17,766 bases of DNA from an uncultured euryarchaeote (GTDB lineage: Archaea; Thermoplasmatota; Poseidoniia; Poseidoniales; Poseidoniaceae): the NCBI GenBank assembly GCA_937897365.1, contig CALCOP010000073.1, positions 1 through 17,766 of the forward strand, written 5' to 3'. Positions 1 to 8,250 of the stretch are shown in pieces (position 1 is the first letter of the stretch; each line of letters begins with the position of its first letter). Both the position numbers and the translations under genes were made by a program. The notes under the pieces are model-generated. The model ran no database searches. It saw only the letters and a program-made list of their open reading frames with translations, and was not told the DNA's origin.

Positions 1-144
1 ATTCGGACCGGTTGCAAGGGGCTATCCGAAACCCCATCCAACAGGAAGAAGTTGTTGGAAGGGCTTGCAGTGGGTCTGTTTGTTCGCTACCCTTGTGTAG
101 AACATGAACGAGTATTGAAAGTGATTTATCTTCCCTTGACATGA
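1..144 (+). CDS. Possible 3' end of a gene entering from the left edge
   Basis: The first plus-strand frame is open from the window edge to a TGA at 142-144, giving about 47 residues with a plausible helical stretch (KKLLEGLAVGLFVRY). I recognise no family. A minus-strand frame is also open from an ATG near 141 to the edge, and its product looks less protein-like. Codon choice (AGG, CGG) is unlike the CGA/CGT preference of the neighbouring genes, so this may be non-coding. Bases 145-208 hold nothing I can name beyond the leader of the next gene. Confidence 0.2.
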   Translation: MRTGCKGLSETPSNRKKLLEGLAVGLFVRYPCVEHERVLKVIYLPLT

Positions 145-208
145 TGTGCACTGTAAGCCATGCGGATTACGTCAGCAGATTGAAGAGAACGGTTTTCTTG
201 GATGAGGC

Positions 209-1405
209 ATGGGAAAGCCACGGAAAAGTGATTTAGCTCACAACTGGATGCTGGATGATGCATGTGTTTTCCTCAATCATGGTTCTTTTGGTGCATCACC
301 AAAGTTTGTTATCGATGAATTGCGTCAATGGCAGGATCTTCTCGAACGAGAACCGGTTCGATTCTATGAAAAAATCGCCCCTGAGGCCATGCTGAATGCG
401 CGAATCTCTCTCGCTAAAATGCTAAGTTGTGACCCAGAGGATTTAGCATTGGTAGAGAATGCAACCTCCGGCGTGAATACAATACTTCGTTCGCTTAAAT
501 TCTCAGAAGGCGATGAAATTCTCGTACCCGACCACGCTTATCAGGCCTGTCAGAATGCCATAGAATATGTTACCACAAGATGGGGTGCCAAAGTGGTCAC
601 CTGTCGAATTCCTTTCCCTCTTGAACATGCTGACGTCGCCTATGATGCAGTTATGTCTCAAGTAACGGATAAAACGGCTCTCGCCCTCATAGATACCGTT
701 ACCAGCCCGACTGGCTTATTGATGCCATTTGAGAGAATTGTTCACGATTTGGAAGCAAAAGGCGTTCATGTGATGTTGGATGCAGCACATGGTATTGGAA
801 TGATTCCACTTGAGCTTGACCGACTCGGCGCTTCGTTCACCACAAGCAATTGTCACAAATGGTTGTGCGCTCCAAAAGGAACAGCTTTCCTGCATGTTCG
901 TAAAGACCTTCAAGCCAAAATCCACCCCCTTACCATCAGTCACGGAATGACGTTTCCACTTGGTGATACAACTCGGTTTAGGCATGAATTTGATTGGACT
1001 GGGACGCGTGACTTCTCGGGACATTGCTCTATACCAGTCGTCATAGAAGGCATGGCTGCAATGGTTGAAGGTGGATGGCCTGCAATCATGAAACAAAACC
1101 ATGACTTGGCACTTGTAGGTCGAAACATTCTGTGCGAACGTCTTGGCATTAACCAACCATGCCCTGATGACATGATTGCATGTATCGCAACCTTGCCGTT
1201 ACCAAGTGATTCGAGTGGAGGGATTCCATTGCATGATTCTGATCCGCTTCATGAAGTGCTTTTGGAGAAATACGGTATCCAAATCCCCGTATGGACTTGG
1301 GAGTCGCCCAAGGGCCGTTACATTCGAATCTCTGCTCAACTCTACAATCACGTCGATGAATACCACTATTTGGCAGATGCGCTTGCTACCGAATTAAATC
1401 TCTGA
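209..1405 (+). CDS. Class V PLP-dependent aminotransferase family protein (isopenicillin-N-epimerase-like)
   Basis: A 398-residue fold-type I PLP enzyme of the class V group, closest in motif style to the CefD / isopenicillin N epimerase-like subfamily. Visible motifs are the N-terminal substrate-loop LNHGSFGASP (22-31), the phosphate-binding ENATSG (83-88), the cofactor-binding DAAHGIG (191-197) with Asp191 and His194, and the Schiff-base lysine Lys217 in NCHKWLCAPKG. Length matches the family (about 380-430). I see no cysteine-desulfurase catalytic loop, so it is probably not a NifS/SufS sulfur donor. Related members act as amino-acid epimerases, C-S lyases or desulfurase-like enzymes, so the substrate is open. 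The ATG at 209 has no strong Shine-Dalgarno. It ends exactly where the convergent DsrE gene ends. Probably cytosolic. Confidence 0.9.
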   Translation: MGKPRKSDLAHNWMLDDACVFLNHGSFGASPKFVIDELRQWQDLLEREPVRFYEKIAPEAMLNARISLAKMLSCDPEDLALVENATSGVNTILRSLKFSEGDEILVPDHAYQACQNAIEYVTTRWGAKVVTCRIPFPLEHADVAYDAVMSQVTDKTALALIDTVTSPTGLLMPFERIVHDLEAKGVHVMLDAAHGIGMIPLELDRLGASFTTSNCHKWLCAPKGTAFLHVRKDLQAKIHPLTISHGMTFPLGDTTRFRHEFDWTGTRDFSGHCSIPVVIEGMAAMVEGGWPAIMKQNHDLALVGRNILCERLGINQPCPDDMIACIATLPLPSDSSGGIPLHDSDPLHEVLLEKYGIQIPVWTWESPKGRYIRISAQLYNHVDEYHYLADALATELNL

Positions 1406-1759
1406 CTAGAAGGTGAGGACTTTCTCGCTGCTTTGAACCCATGCTGAGCATTCAGCCATGGTTGAGAATTGTGCGCCTTCGTAATACGGCTGACCTTTGA
1501 GCACGCCGCAACGGTTTTGACAGGTTCCACAGACTTTGACTGGAACACCTTTGGCAATCAAATCCTTGGTCATCGCTACCATGTCTTCGATGCCTTCAGG
1601 CGGCTGTATGCCGTCTCGTGCCAGGTCAACGCTGTCGTTCATCAAAAACAACCGAACTTCGACTCCGTCGCTGTTTAACTGACGAGCCAAACGTAGTGCA
1701 TTCCAAGTAACATCGGTTCCGTCGTATGGTTGATGATTCAAGATGATGAGTGTAGCCAT
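1406..1759 (-). CDS. DsrE/DsrF-like sulfur-relay family protein
   Basis: A 117-residue cytosolic protein with the DsrE/TusD-like alpha/beta fold. It opens with a hydrophobic strand (TLIILNHQPYDG), followed by helix and strand VEVRLFLMNDSV (33-44), then VPVKVCGTCQNRCG (72-85). Cys77 sits after the fourth strand, where DsrE-type proteins carry their persulfide-accepting cysteine; Cys80, Cys84 and Cys104 are additional. Family members move sulfane sulfur or bind small thiol ligands, usually as homo- or hetero-oligomers. This one is a lone gene with no tusC/tusB-like partner beside it. A GGAG lies about 5 nt before the ATG. It is divergent from the RND transporter and convergent, with no gap, with the PLP enzyme. 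Exact role is unknown; a sulfur-carrier role is inferred from the family. Confidence 0.85.
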   Translation of the reverse strand: MATLIILNHQPYDGTDVTWNALRLARQLNSDGVEVRLFLMNDSVDLARDGIQPPEGIEDMVAMTKDLIAKGVPVKVCGTCQNRCGVLKGQPYYEGAQFSTMAECSAWVQSSEKVLTF

Positions 1760-1856
1760 ACTCGCTCCATAACGAGACGGTGTTTGAAAGCAACGATGCG
1801 ATACTTGCTGGGGATTGAAAACATCAATTCAAAAGGAGAAGTGCTGACCATCAGGC
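1760..1856. promoter_or_regulatory. Divergent intergenic region
   Basis: These 97 bases separate the minus-strand DsrE gene from the plus-strand RND gene and must hold or feed both promoters. No convincing TATA box is visible. A purine-rich AAAAGGAG (1831-1838) lies 18 nt before the RND start, farther than a normal Shine-Dalgarno. The RND frame has a stop at 1845-1847, so its start cannot move upstream. Confidence 0.35.
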
Positions 1857-4800
1857 ATGAGTGGTTCATTTGCTAAGTTTGCCAAATGGCTCATCCCTCA
1901 TCGAAAAAGAGTTCACGTCTCGGTATTTTTACTTAGCATTCTCATGATACCAGGGGTCTTGACTGCTCTGCAACCAATTGACATGGAATCCTATGAAATG
2001 GATTCTCCAGAGCTTGAAGCCCAAGCGATTATTGATGACGAATTTTCAAACTCTGAAATCATTCTCGGATTTTTGGTTTCTGCACGAGATCCAGATTATG
2101 TTCCTGCATTAGAAGACTGGACTCCCGTAGCCCGAATGAGCGACGGAGCACCGGATTATTCTTCACTCCCCAGCGTCACTGAAATGCTTGATGCTGGTGA
2201 ACCTTGGGGGGGAATTAACGCACCAACGGCCGGCATCATGAACCTCACCTTGCTTCAAGAAATCGACTCAAAAGTAGACCTTGTCCAAGAACACCCGTTA
2301 AGCAAAGCCATGAAACCACTGGTCAATGACGTGACTGGGAACCAAGCACCGGGTGCCATCTCACTCTCCGACCATTTTCGTGGTTTCATGAACGGCTCCT
2401 CAATTCTCACTCAACCAGGTCTGACCACACTTGGTATCGTCACCGAACCGCCAACGAACTGGACAGATTGTGGCATACTTGACTGTCTGGAATTTGATGA
2501 TGAGAATGTCACTCAGCAGCACATCGACATGGCAGCAGCCCGAATGGCTGAAGCATCGGACAACAATTTCCTAAGATGGTTATCGCTTGATAGAGGGTTT
2601 GTTGCGGACATGAATGCATTGCAGACCGGACCGGTTGGTGGCTCACTCAACAGCAACGGAACATGGCAAGACGCATTTGTTGCAAACGGTCGATGGTCTG
2701 CTTCCTCAACTTGGCTCTTAGTCCAGTTTGACCGAGGAACCCTCGAAGAAATGGGTTGGGAAGTCATTTGGAAAGACGCTCTACAGGAAAAGAGCCTTGA
2801 TTTCTCAGAAGACGGTGTTAAAATTGGAGGTTATCGTGTCGCTGATGGCACCCTCGTCCTCCACCCTCCTCAGTATACCGAAGAGTATTGCATAGAACTC
2901 ATGGAAGAGGAGGGGACGGGTTGTTCCACTGAATGGTCGTACATGGATTTGGAAGGCCACTTACGCTCTCACGACCGGACGACCATTACATTGCTTCTTG
3001 GACAAGGCGTGAATGTTGAGGTCAATCGAGAATTACAAGCAAGTGCGGGGCTTGTCATTTTGATGGGGTTGGCGATTGTTGGATTGTTGTATGTCAGTCT
3101 ACGTAGAGTGTCTGATGTTGTCATCGTCATGTTTGCTCTGGGAACTGCTCTTGTCTGGATGCAAGGAATGATTGGACACTTCTCGACCATCACCTCATGG
3201 TTTGGAATTTCGATTATTGCTCGTTCACAATTCTCAAATCTGTTACCAATTCTCGTACTCGCTCTGGGCATTGATGATTCTCTGCACGCACTGCATCGCT
3301 ACAAAGAGGAGCGAATGAAAGGAAAAACCTCACATGTATCTGCCGAAATTACGCTACAACGTGTTGGACGAGCGATTTGTCTCACCTCTGTAACCACGAT
3401 GGCGGCTTTTGCTGCAAACCTGTTTAGCGATATTGCAGTGCTTCGCTCATTTGGTATTGAGGCAGCACTCGGCATATTCTCTGCATTCCTGCTCACCGGT
3501 TTGTGGGTGCCGATGATTCGGTTATCTGTAGATGAATGGCTCGTAAAACGTAACAAGAGTATCGAAGAGAAAGCAGGTGTTACTCACTTGGTCCCTGAGG
3601 AATGGCTGCAAAGTATCGCTCTCAACTCAGGAACGTTTCGTAAATCAGCCATAATTGCCACCATAGCATTCCTGCTTACCATTCCAGCAGCGTGGGGTAT
3701 GGCTCAACTCGAAGGGGATTTCGCTGTCGAGGATTTCTTGGATGAGCGCTCTGATTTTGCGATTGGAGTCTATGAAATATCAGAGAGATTTGCCGATGAG
3801 GGCGAACCTGCAAATCTGCTTATTGAAGGAGATGTTCTCGACCCGGAAGTATTTGCTGCCATCGATGTTTTCCGACAAAACATGGATGTTCTTCCCGAAG
3901 GAGTGCCGGATAAAATCACTCGCCAACCTGATGGAACCATCGACATCTTAGCGCTCGATGAGATGGTGATCGCTGCTCAAGGTTCACTGGTCTTGGATCC
4001 AACACCGTTTGAAGCTGCTGGATGGCAAGTTAACGAAACTGGACACGGCATGAACTGTTCTACCGCAGGAAGTGGACCGTTGATGGATTTGACAGACAGA
4101 GAATGCCTAGCGTTCTTCTACGGATTCCTCTCACTCAATGGCGTTCCAGGCATAGGGCCAATACCCGACATACCCCCAAGTATCGTTGCACTTTACATCG
4201 CTCCTGCTGTCGAACTGGACCCAACGCAACCCTGGCTTGACATCAATGGAGAGGACGCCGTATACGAGCGAATGTTGATTCGATTTGGAATGACCGCCCC
4301 CGAAGATTTCCCTGGAATGGCTGGCGGTATGGAAGAGGTTTGGAGAGACCTTTCTCCATTTACCAACCTCTCTACAGGTGACCAACTTGAGGCTGGTGAG
4401 GTCAGTGAAGATGAGCCGCTCACATGGGTCATGCCCACCGGTCGTCCAGTTACCCGATTTGTTGCTTCAACCACCATGCAAAGTGAGATGCAATCCTCTC
4501 TTGGACTCGGCTCGCTGTTTGTTTTCATTACCCTCTCGATTGGTTTCCGTTCCTTCAAACAGGCCACAGTTACCTTGGTTCCAATTCTCTTGGTCGTGGT
4601 TTGGCTGTATGGCTTGATGTATATGGCAGGCTCATCACTGAACATCGTAACTGTAACCATTGCAACCATTTCGCTGGGTGTCGGCATTGACTATTGTATC
4701 CACGTCACGGAGAGGTATAGGGAAGGCCGGGAATCCGGCGAAAGCCACGAAGAAGCGTTGATTGGAATCGGAGGCGCTTGTGGTCTTGCTCTCATTGGAA

Positions 4801-4976
4801 GTGCAGCCTCAGACATCGCAGGTTTCAGTGTTATTGCACTTTCACCAATGGGATTGTTCACCAACTTCGGAATCTTTTCCGCCGCAATGATTGCCTTCTC
4901 TCTGGTCGCCAGTTTAGTGTTGACTACGGCAGCACTCGGTTTGGTTGCCCGTAAACCTTCAGCGGAGGCATCATGA
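1857..4976 (+). CDS. RND/MMPL superfamily membrane transporter
   Basis: A 1039-residue RND-superfamily protein of the archaeal HAE3/MMPL type. The two-fold layout is clear: TM1 (about 19-38), a large extracytoplasmic domain (about 39-393), five to six clustered TM segments (about 396-560), a second TM1-equivalent (about 597-616), a second extracytoplasmic domain (about 617-880) and a final TM cluster (about 881-1030). Each half has the MMPL signature in its proton-relay helix: GIDDS (471-475) and GIDY (943-946). Both extracytoplasmic domains contain spaced cysteines (for example CGILDC; MNCST with ECLAF) that could form disulfides. Relatives export or shuttle lipids and hydrophobic compounds using proton motive force; the substrate here is unknown. 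The start is fixed by an in-frame stop just upstream. It overlaps the GNAT gene by 4 nt. Confidence 0.93.
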   Translation: MSGSFAKFAKWLIPHRKRVHVSVFLLSILMIPGVLTALQPIDMESYEMDSPELEAQAIIDDEFSNSEIILGFLVSARDPDYVPALEDWTPVARMSDGAPDYSSLPSVTEMLDAGEPWGGINAPTAGIMNLTLLQEIDSKVDLVQEHPLSKAMKPLVNDVTGNQAPGAISLSDHFRGFMNGSSILTQPGLTTLGIVTEPPTNWTDCGILDCLEFDDENVTQQHIDMAAARMAEASDNNFLRWLSLDRGFVADMNALQTGPVGGSLNSNGTWQDAFVANGRWSASSTWLLVQFDRGTLEEMGWEVIWKDALQEKSLDFSEDGVKIGGYRVADGTLVLHPPQYTEEYCIELMEEEGTGCSTEWSYMDLEGHLRSHDRTTITLLLGQGVNVEVNRELQASAGLVILMGLAIVGLLYVSLRRVSDVVIVMFALGTALVWMQGMIGHFSTITSWFGISIIARSQFSNLLPILVLALGIDDSLHALHRYKEERMKGKTSHVSAEITLQRVGRAICLTSVTTMAAFAANLFSDIAVLRSFGIEAALGIFSAFLLTGLWVPMIRLSVDEWLVKRNKSIEEKAGVTHLVPEEWLQSIALNSGTFRKSAIIATIAFLLTIPAAWGMAQLEGDFAVEDFLDERSDFAIGVYEISERFADEGEPANLLIEGDVLDPEVFAAIDVFRQNMDVLPEGVPDKITRQPDGTIDILALDEMVIAAQGSLVLDPTPFEAAGWQVNETGHGMNCSTAGSGPLMDLTDRECLAFFYGFLSLNGVPGIGPIPDIPPSIVALYIAPAVELDPTQPWLDINGEDAVYERMLIRFGMTAPEDFPGMAGGMEEVWRDLSPFTNLSTGDQLEAGEVSEDEPLTWVMPTGRPVTRFVASTTMQSEMQSSLGLGSLFVFITLSIGFRSFKQATVTLVPILLVVVWLYGLMYMAGSSLNIVTVTIATISLGVGIDYCIHVTERYREGRESGESHEEALIGIGGACGLALIGSAASDIAGFSVIALSPMGLFTNFGIFSAAMIAFSLVASLVLTTAALGLVARKPSAEAS

Positions 4977-5455
4977 TGCAATGCCGTCAGCTCACCATCG
5001 AAGATATGGAGGCTGCATTGGAAATTAATGAACAAGGTTTACCAGGAACTGGCCGTGTTTCACTTGAAGAATTGACTGACATATTTTCTCTTTCTGAACT
5101 TGCTATCGGGGTTTTTGAACAAGGAATACTGCGAGGTTTCGTACTCTGTCTTCTACCACATACACGATACGGTAGTCTCAATTATGCATGGTTTAACCAA
5201 CGCTATGACTCATTTCTTTACGTTGACAGAATCGCTGTAGACCATAACCATAGAGACAAAGGCATTGGTTCTCGGCTGTATCAAAAAGTGATTGAACATG
5301 CCGCAAAACATACCCGTCCAGTGACTGCAGAAGTGAGTCTCAGGCCGCCGAATCCTGGTTCGATTCGTTTCCATCTGCGGCACGGTTTTACTGAAATTGG
5401 AACATTTGAACAGGGCGAGAAAGCAGTGACAATGATGCTGCGTTCAATTGATTGA
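4973..5455 (+). CDS. GNAT family N-acetyltransferase (COG3818-like)
   Basis: A 160-residue GNAT acetyltransferase. The acetyl-CoA pyrophosphate-binding motif A is DRIAVDHNHRDKGIGS (85-100), with the R/Q-x-x-G-x-G core at RDKGIG (94-99). The combination FLYVDRIAV, then AEVSLRPPNPGS, then FHLRHGF resembles the uncharacterised family I know as COG3818; that link is from memory of the pattern. The acceptor is unknown. Two adjacent ATGs are possible: 4973, overlapping the RND stop as ATGA, and 4976. The GGAGG at 4964-4968 sits 4 and 7 nt away respectively, so 4976 has the better spacing. Overlap with the RND gene implies co-transcription and translational coupling, suggesting, without proof, a link to the transported or membrane substrate. 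Confidence 0.92.
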   Translation: MMQCRQLTIEDMEAALEINEQGLPGTGRVSLEELTDIFSLSELAIGVFEQGILRGFVLCLLPHTRYGSLNYAWFNQRYDSFLYVDRIAVDHNHRDKGIGSRLYQKVIEHAAKHTRPVTAEVSLRPPNPGSIRFHLRHGFTEIGTFEQGEKAVTMMLRSID

Positions 5456-5507
5456 ATCCGAGACAAAAAAGGGTCTTGTTTAAACGATAAGGATGGAGAC
5501 CTATTCC

Positions 5508-5969
5508 ATGGATGAGGAAGTACGCCCTGAAAAAAAGGGTCCTCTGAAGTCTGTTGTGATTCAGTCTGCAAATCTTGAAGACCCCAATCATGGCAAGAAG
5601 TTTCTGGGTTTCCCCGGATCCCAAGAACACTATGGTGCCAATCAAATTGTCATACCAATGGATGGAAAACCTTCGAATCTACTCATCTTAATTTCATTAA
5701 TTATAATTTTCATTTCGACGGGCGGGACAATATTTTCGATTGATTCAGGGTCCAGCATCGATAGTGACTTGCTTTGTTGCTTTTTGTGCAATGGCAACGC
5801 AATTGGCCTAATTATGCTCGGCGTTTTCAACACTCAATATGGCAGGTGGAAAGGCGACATGGGTTCAACACTATCCTCTAACTTATCCTATCTCATCGCC
5901 ATATTGTTTTTTGTTGTGGCAATAGTGTTCATCGTGTTGTGGTTACTCTACTTCACATCTTCATATTGA
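5508..5969 (+). CDS. Small predicted membrane protein, unknown function
   Basis: No recognised family. From the ATG at 5508 it has 153 residues: a charged, soluble N-terminal part of about 57 residues, then three hydrophobic segments, roughly 58-76 (LLILISLIIIFISTGG), 88-106 (containing two adjacent Cys, LLCCFLCNG) and 126-149 (LIAILFFVVAIVFIVLW). An upstream in-frame ATG at 5493 would add five residues, but GGAG at 5495-5498 lies 9 nt before 5508, favouring the later start. The coding DNA over the first TM is more AT-rich than its neighbours. It follows the GNAT gene by about 50 nt on the same strand and may be co-transcribed with the RND-GNAT pair. Confidence 0.72.
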   Translation: MDEEVRPEKKGPLKSVVIQSANLEDPNHGKKFLGFPGSQEHYGANQIVIPMDGKPSNLLILISLIIIFISTGGTIFSIDSGSSIDSDLLCCFLCNGNAIGLIMLGVFNTQYGRWKGDMGSTLSSNLSYLIAILFFVVAIVFIVLWLLYFTSSY

Positions 5970-6059
5970 GAGATTTCAGAAGACCGGTGTATTCATCAAT
6001 GAGCGGACAACCGGCGGTTTGCAGTCTTAGGGGTTGGCCCCGAGAAAGTGGTGATTTTT

Positions 6060-7808
6060 ATGTCGAAAGAAGAACATGAAGACAAGGATGACGAAGACGA
6101 TTGGATGAACTACGCCAATGCTGGATTCGGCCAAACTGATTATTCATTATGGGATGACGCTGAAAACTTAGAACAATCTCAACAAGATGAGGAAGATGCA
6201 TCGGTAGAACAACCCGACCAACTGGGTACCCACATGGAAGAAATTCCAAGAGCACCATCCCCGGCTGGACACAAACACTTGGTTCGCATGGGAACATGCG
6301 ATCACTGTCTCGGCCGATTAGGTGGCAAGAAAACCTTCAATCAGAGCATCGAACAATCGGGTCAACAAATTAGAACTACGGTGCTTGAAAGAGATTCTCA
6401 TTTAAACAACGCACGTGAAGAACAACCATTGTGCCCGTTCTGTGAAAATCTCTACGAAGAAGCGGAGTTACTCTCCGACATCATTTTTGATGCACTCGAA
6501 CCATATGAACTCACGCGCCTACAACTTGGGGCGCGTATTCCAAAAGACCAGATGGAGGGCGAAGAGGAAATGAGGAAACGATTTGGAGCAGGTGGTTCAG
6601 ACGCACTGAAAAGTGGACTTGTAACCGCAATTGCTCAACACCTCAATTCACGATTAGAGGGTGTAAAGCTCGTCAATGACAAACCCCAAATTCTCGCACT
6701 TATCGATGTGTTAACCTTGACGGTAGAACTCGACATACGTGCGCACTACCTCTACGGAAGATACCTCAAACTCGAACGAGGAATCCCCCAAACTCGTTGG
6801 CCTTGCCGTGCATGTAAAGGTCGCGGATGTGAACGCTGTGAGAAAACCGGATTGCAATACAAAAAAAGTGTTCAGGACCTCATTGGCAACCCTCTGCTCG
6901 AACTTTTTGATTCAAAGGAACATGCCTTCCATGGCATGGGTCGAGAAGATATCGATGTCCGCTGTATGGGACGAGGTCGGCCGTTTGTCATCGAAATGAA
7001 AGAACCTAAAATTCGTACAATCGATGTTGAAGAAGCGATGAAAACAATCAATTCAGCAGCAGATGGAAGTATCGAAATCACTGGCCTGAGAGATTCAAAT
7101 CGAAGTGAAGTGGTCCGGGTAAAGGATACACCTGCTGAGAAATCATACACCATTCGATTCCGAGTTCAACCGCTGAGCGAAGCTGAATTAGCAGTGCTGA
7201 CTGCTCCAGTCGACTTAACACATATCGATGTTCAAGAGCGCGGCGGTAAAGGTAAGAAGCAATCCTCAAGAAGAAAGCGAAGAGGTGACAGGAAAAACGA
7301 CCATGTCAAGCCCTTACCTACTGTCATTGACGTTCCAGAAGGACCGGATGAAGCCACCTTGAAGTCGATGAAAAAAGCGGAACTCGTCACCATGGCTGAA
7401 GAAATGAAACTCGATACCAAAGGGACAAAGCCCGTGCTCATTGAACGAATTCAAGCCGAAGGACCTCCTGCTCCTGTTTACATTGAGCTTCCAAACGATG
7501 ATGTGATCTTGGACACGATTGCCAAACTTTCCGGTGTCAAGCTCGCTCAACGAACTCCCGAAAGAGTCGCTCACCGACGAGCAGATCTCATTCGCCGTCG
7601 AACCGTCTTTGAAACCTCTAATCCGAGTATTGAGTCAATGGGTGACGGTGTTCGAGAAGTTGAGTTTACACTCCGCTGTGAATCAGGTACATATGTCAAA
7701 GAAACCGTGCATGGAGATGGAGGGCGAACGCAACCGAGTCTGTCCTCACTCATCAAAGCCAAATGCGAAGTGTTATGGCTCGATGTTGGCGATATTCACG
7801 CTGATTAA
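6060..7808 (+). CDS. pus10: tRNA pseudouridine synthase Pus10, enlarged with SAP-like insert
   Basis: Pus10 makes pseudouridine at tRNA position 54 and/or 55 in archaea. In the 582-residue product, cysteine pairs CDHC (80-83) and CPFC (125-128) form the N-terminal zinc/THUMP-like part. A second Cys cluster CRACKGRGCERC (249-260) leads into the catalytic domain with GREDIDVR (294-301), which carries the catalytic Asp, and MGRGRPFVIEM. The C-terminal signature GTYVKETVHGDGGRT (543-557) is intact. Archaeal relatives are usually about 380-440 residues. The excess here is a very acidic N-terminus (about 1-70) and an insert between the two halves of the core: a basic linker (394-413) and a SAP-like motif (about 434-467). 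A GTG at 6048 is an alternative start, but GGTGA at 6050-6054 sits 5 nt before the ATG at 6060. Confidence 0.94.
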   Translation: MSKEEHEDKDDEDDWMNYANAGFGQTDYSLWDDAENLEQSQQDEEDASVEQPDQLGTHMEEIPRAPSPAGHKHLVRMGTCDHCLGRLGGKKTFNQSIEQSGQQIRTTVLERDSHLNNAREEQPLCPFCENLYEEAELLSDIIFDALEPYELTRLQLGARIPKDQMEGEEEMRKRFGAGGSDALKSGLVTAIAQHLNSRLEGVKLVNDKPQILALIDVLTLTVELDIRAHYLYGRYLKLERGIPQTRWPCRACKGRGCERCEKTGLQYKKSVQDLIGNPLLELFDSKEHAFHGMGREDIDVRCMGRGRPFVIEMKEPKIRTIDVEEAMKTINSAADGSIEITGLRDSNRSEVVRVKDTPAEKSYTIRFRVQPLSEAELAVLTAPVDLTHIDVQERGGKGKKQSSRRKRRGDRKNDHVKPLPTVIDVPEGPDEATLKSMKKAELVTMAEEMKLDTKGTKPVLIERIQAEGPPAPVYIELPNDDVILDTIAKLSGVKLAQRTPERVAHRRADLIRRRTVFETSNPSIESMGDGVREVEFTLRCESGTYVKETVHGDGGRTQPSLSSLIKAKCEVLWLDVGDIHAD

Positions 7809-7809
7809 T

Positions 7810-7849
7810 GAGTAAAAAGAGGCTTGAAACTGCTTTTTTACTCTTTTTT
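7810..7849 (+). terminator. Hairpin plus T-run terminator after pus10
   Basis: GAGTAAAAAG (7810-7819) can pair with the inverted copy CTTTTTTACTC (7833-7843), which carries one extra T, around a 13-nt loop. Six Ts follow at 7844-7849. The stem begins two bases after the pus10 stop. Archaeal termination needs mainly the T-run, so the hairpin may instead stabilise the mRNA 3' end. Confidence 0.7.
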
Positions 7850-7869
7850 CACCTCCTGCATCCGTCGCG

Positions 7870-7880
7870 GTGCTTATATG
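7870..7880 (+). promoter_or_regulatory. Candidate TATA box of the rpl21e operon
   Basis: GCTTATATG at 7872-7880 resembles an archaeal TATA element and lies in the gap after the pus10 terminator. A start site 22-27 nt downstream would give a leader of about 45 nt that keeps the AAAAAGGAG ribosome binding site at 7932-7940. A second AT-rich candidate (GTATATCT, about 7913-7920) would leave almost no leader, so it is less likely. Assignment is by eye. Confidence 0.4.
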
Positions 7881-7950
7881 GGGAGGGCAGGTCGCCAAAC
7901 TGCTCGGAAGATGTATATCTGCACCGTCCGAGAAAAAGGAGTCGACCAAC

Positions 7951-8241
7951 ATGAAACGATCCAAGGGGCTACGAGTTCGTACACGAAGCATACTACGTCG
8001 CCGAAAATCTGAGCGTAGCCGCATCAATATCAGCCGCGTCATGCACGACTACCAAGAAGGGGACAGAGTGGCTATTGTCCTCGACGGTGGGCAACAAATG
8101 GGTATGCCTCACCGCCGCTTCCACGGCCGAACCGGTTTCATCGAAAAGCGACAAGGTGTCGCTTGGATTGTCTCTGTCAAAGATGGCAACATGGCTAAAA
8201 CGGTCATTGCTCGACCTGAGCACCTTCGACCACTTGAATGA
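7951..8241 (+). CDS. rpl21e: 50S ribosomal protein L21e
   Basis: A 96-residue archaeal/eukaryotic-type large-subunit protein. It shows the strongly basic N-terminus (MKRSKGLRVRTRSILRRR), the SH3-like core with YQEGDRVAIVLDG, the glycine-rich RRFHGRTGFI turn and the C-terminal RPEHLRP typical of L21e. Length matches the family (about 95-100). The frame is open further upstream to 7870, but the ATG at 7951 gives the normal L21e N-terminus and has AAAAAGGAG (7932-7940) 10 nt before it. It opens the operon rpl21e-rpoF-DUF655-ksgA, with rpoF 9 nt downstream. The assignment is secure. Confidence 0.96.
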   Translation: MKRSKGLRVRTRSILRRRKSERSRINISRVMHDYQEGDRVAIVLDGGQQMGMPHRRFHGRTGFIEKRQGVAWIVSVKDGNMAKTVIARPEHLRPLE

Positions 8242-8250
8242 GGAATTACT

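Noticed and set aside
716..1156. 146-residue antisense frame in the PLP-enzyme gene
   Set aside because: The opposite strand carries all family motifs continuously. This frame has no recognisable domain and no ribosome binding site.
4193..4687. 164-residue antisense frame within the RND gene
   Set aside because: It lies wholly inside a clear transporter gene and its sequence is low in protein-like hydrophobic pattern, rich in Ser/Pro/Thr as expected for a shadow frame.
5464..5540. Repeated AAAAAAGGGTC at 5465-5475 and 5530-5540
   Set aside because: A short purine-rich 11-mer seen twice, once inside coding sequence, with no third copy or palindromic structure; likely coincidence.
6030..6041. 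GGGG-TTGG-CCCC mini-hairpin ahead of pus10
   Set aside because: A 4-bp stem in 12 bases is expected by chance and has no supporting T-run or conserved context.
7870..7950. Upstream extension of the L21e reading frame
   Set aside because: The extra 27 residues do not look like L21e, span the likely promoter and ribosome binding site, and the ATG at 7951 yields the standard N-terminus.
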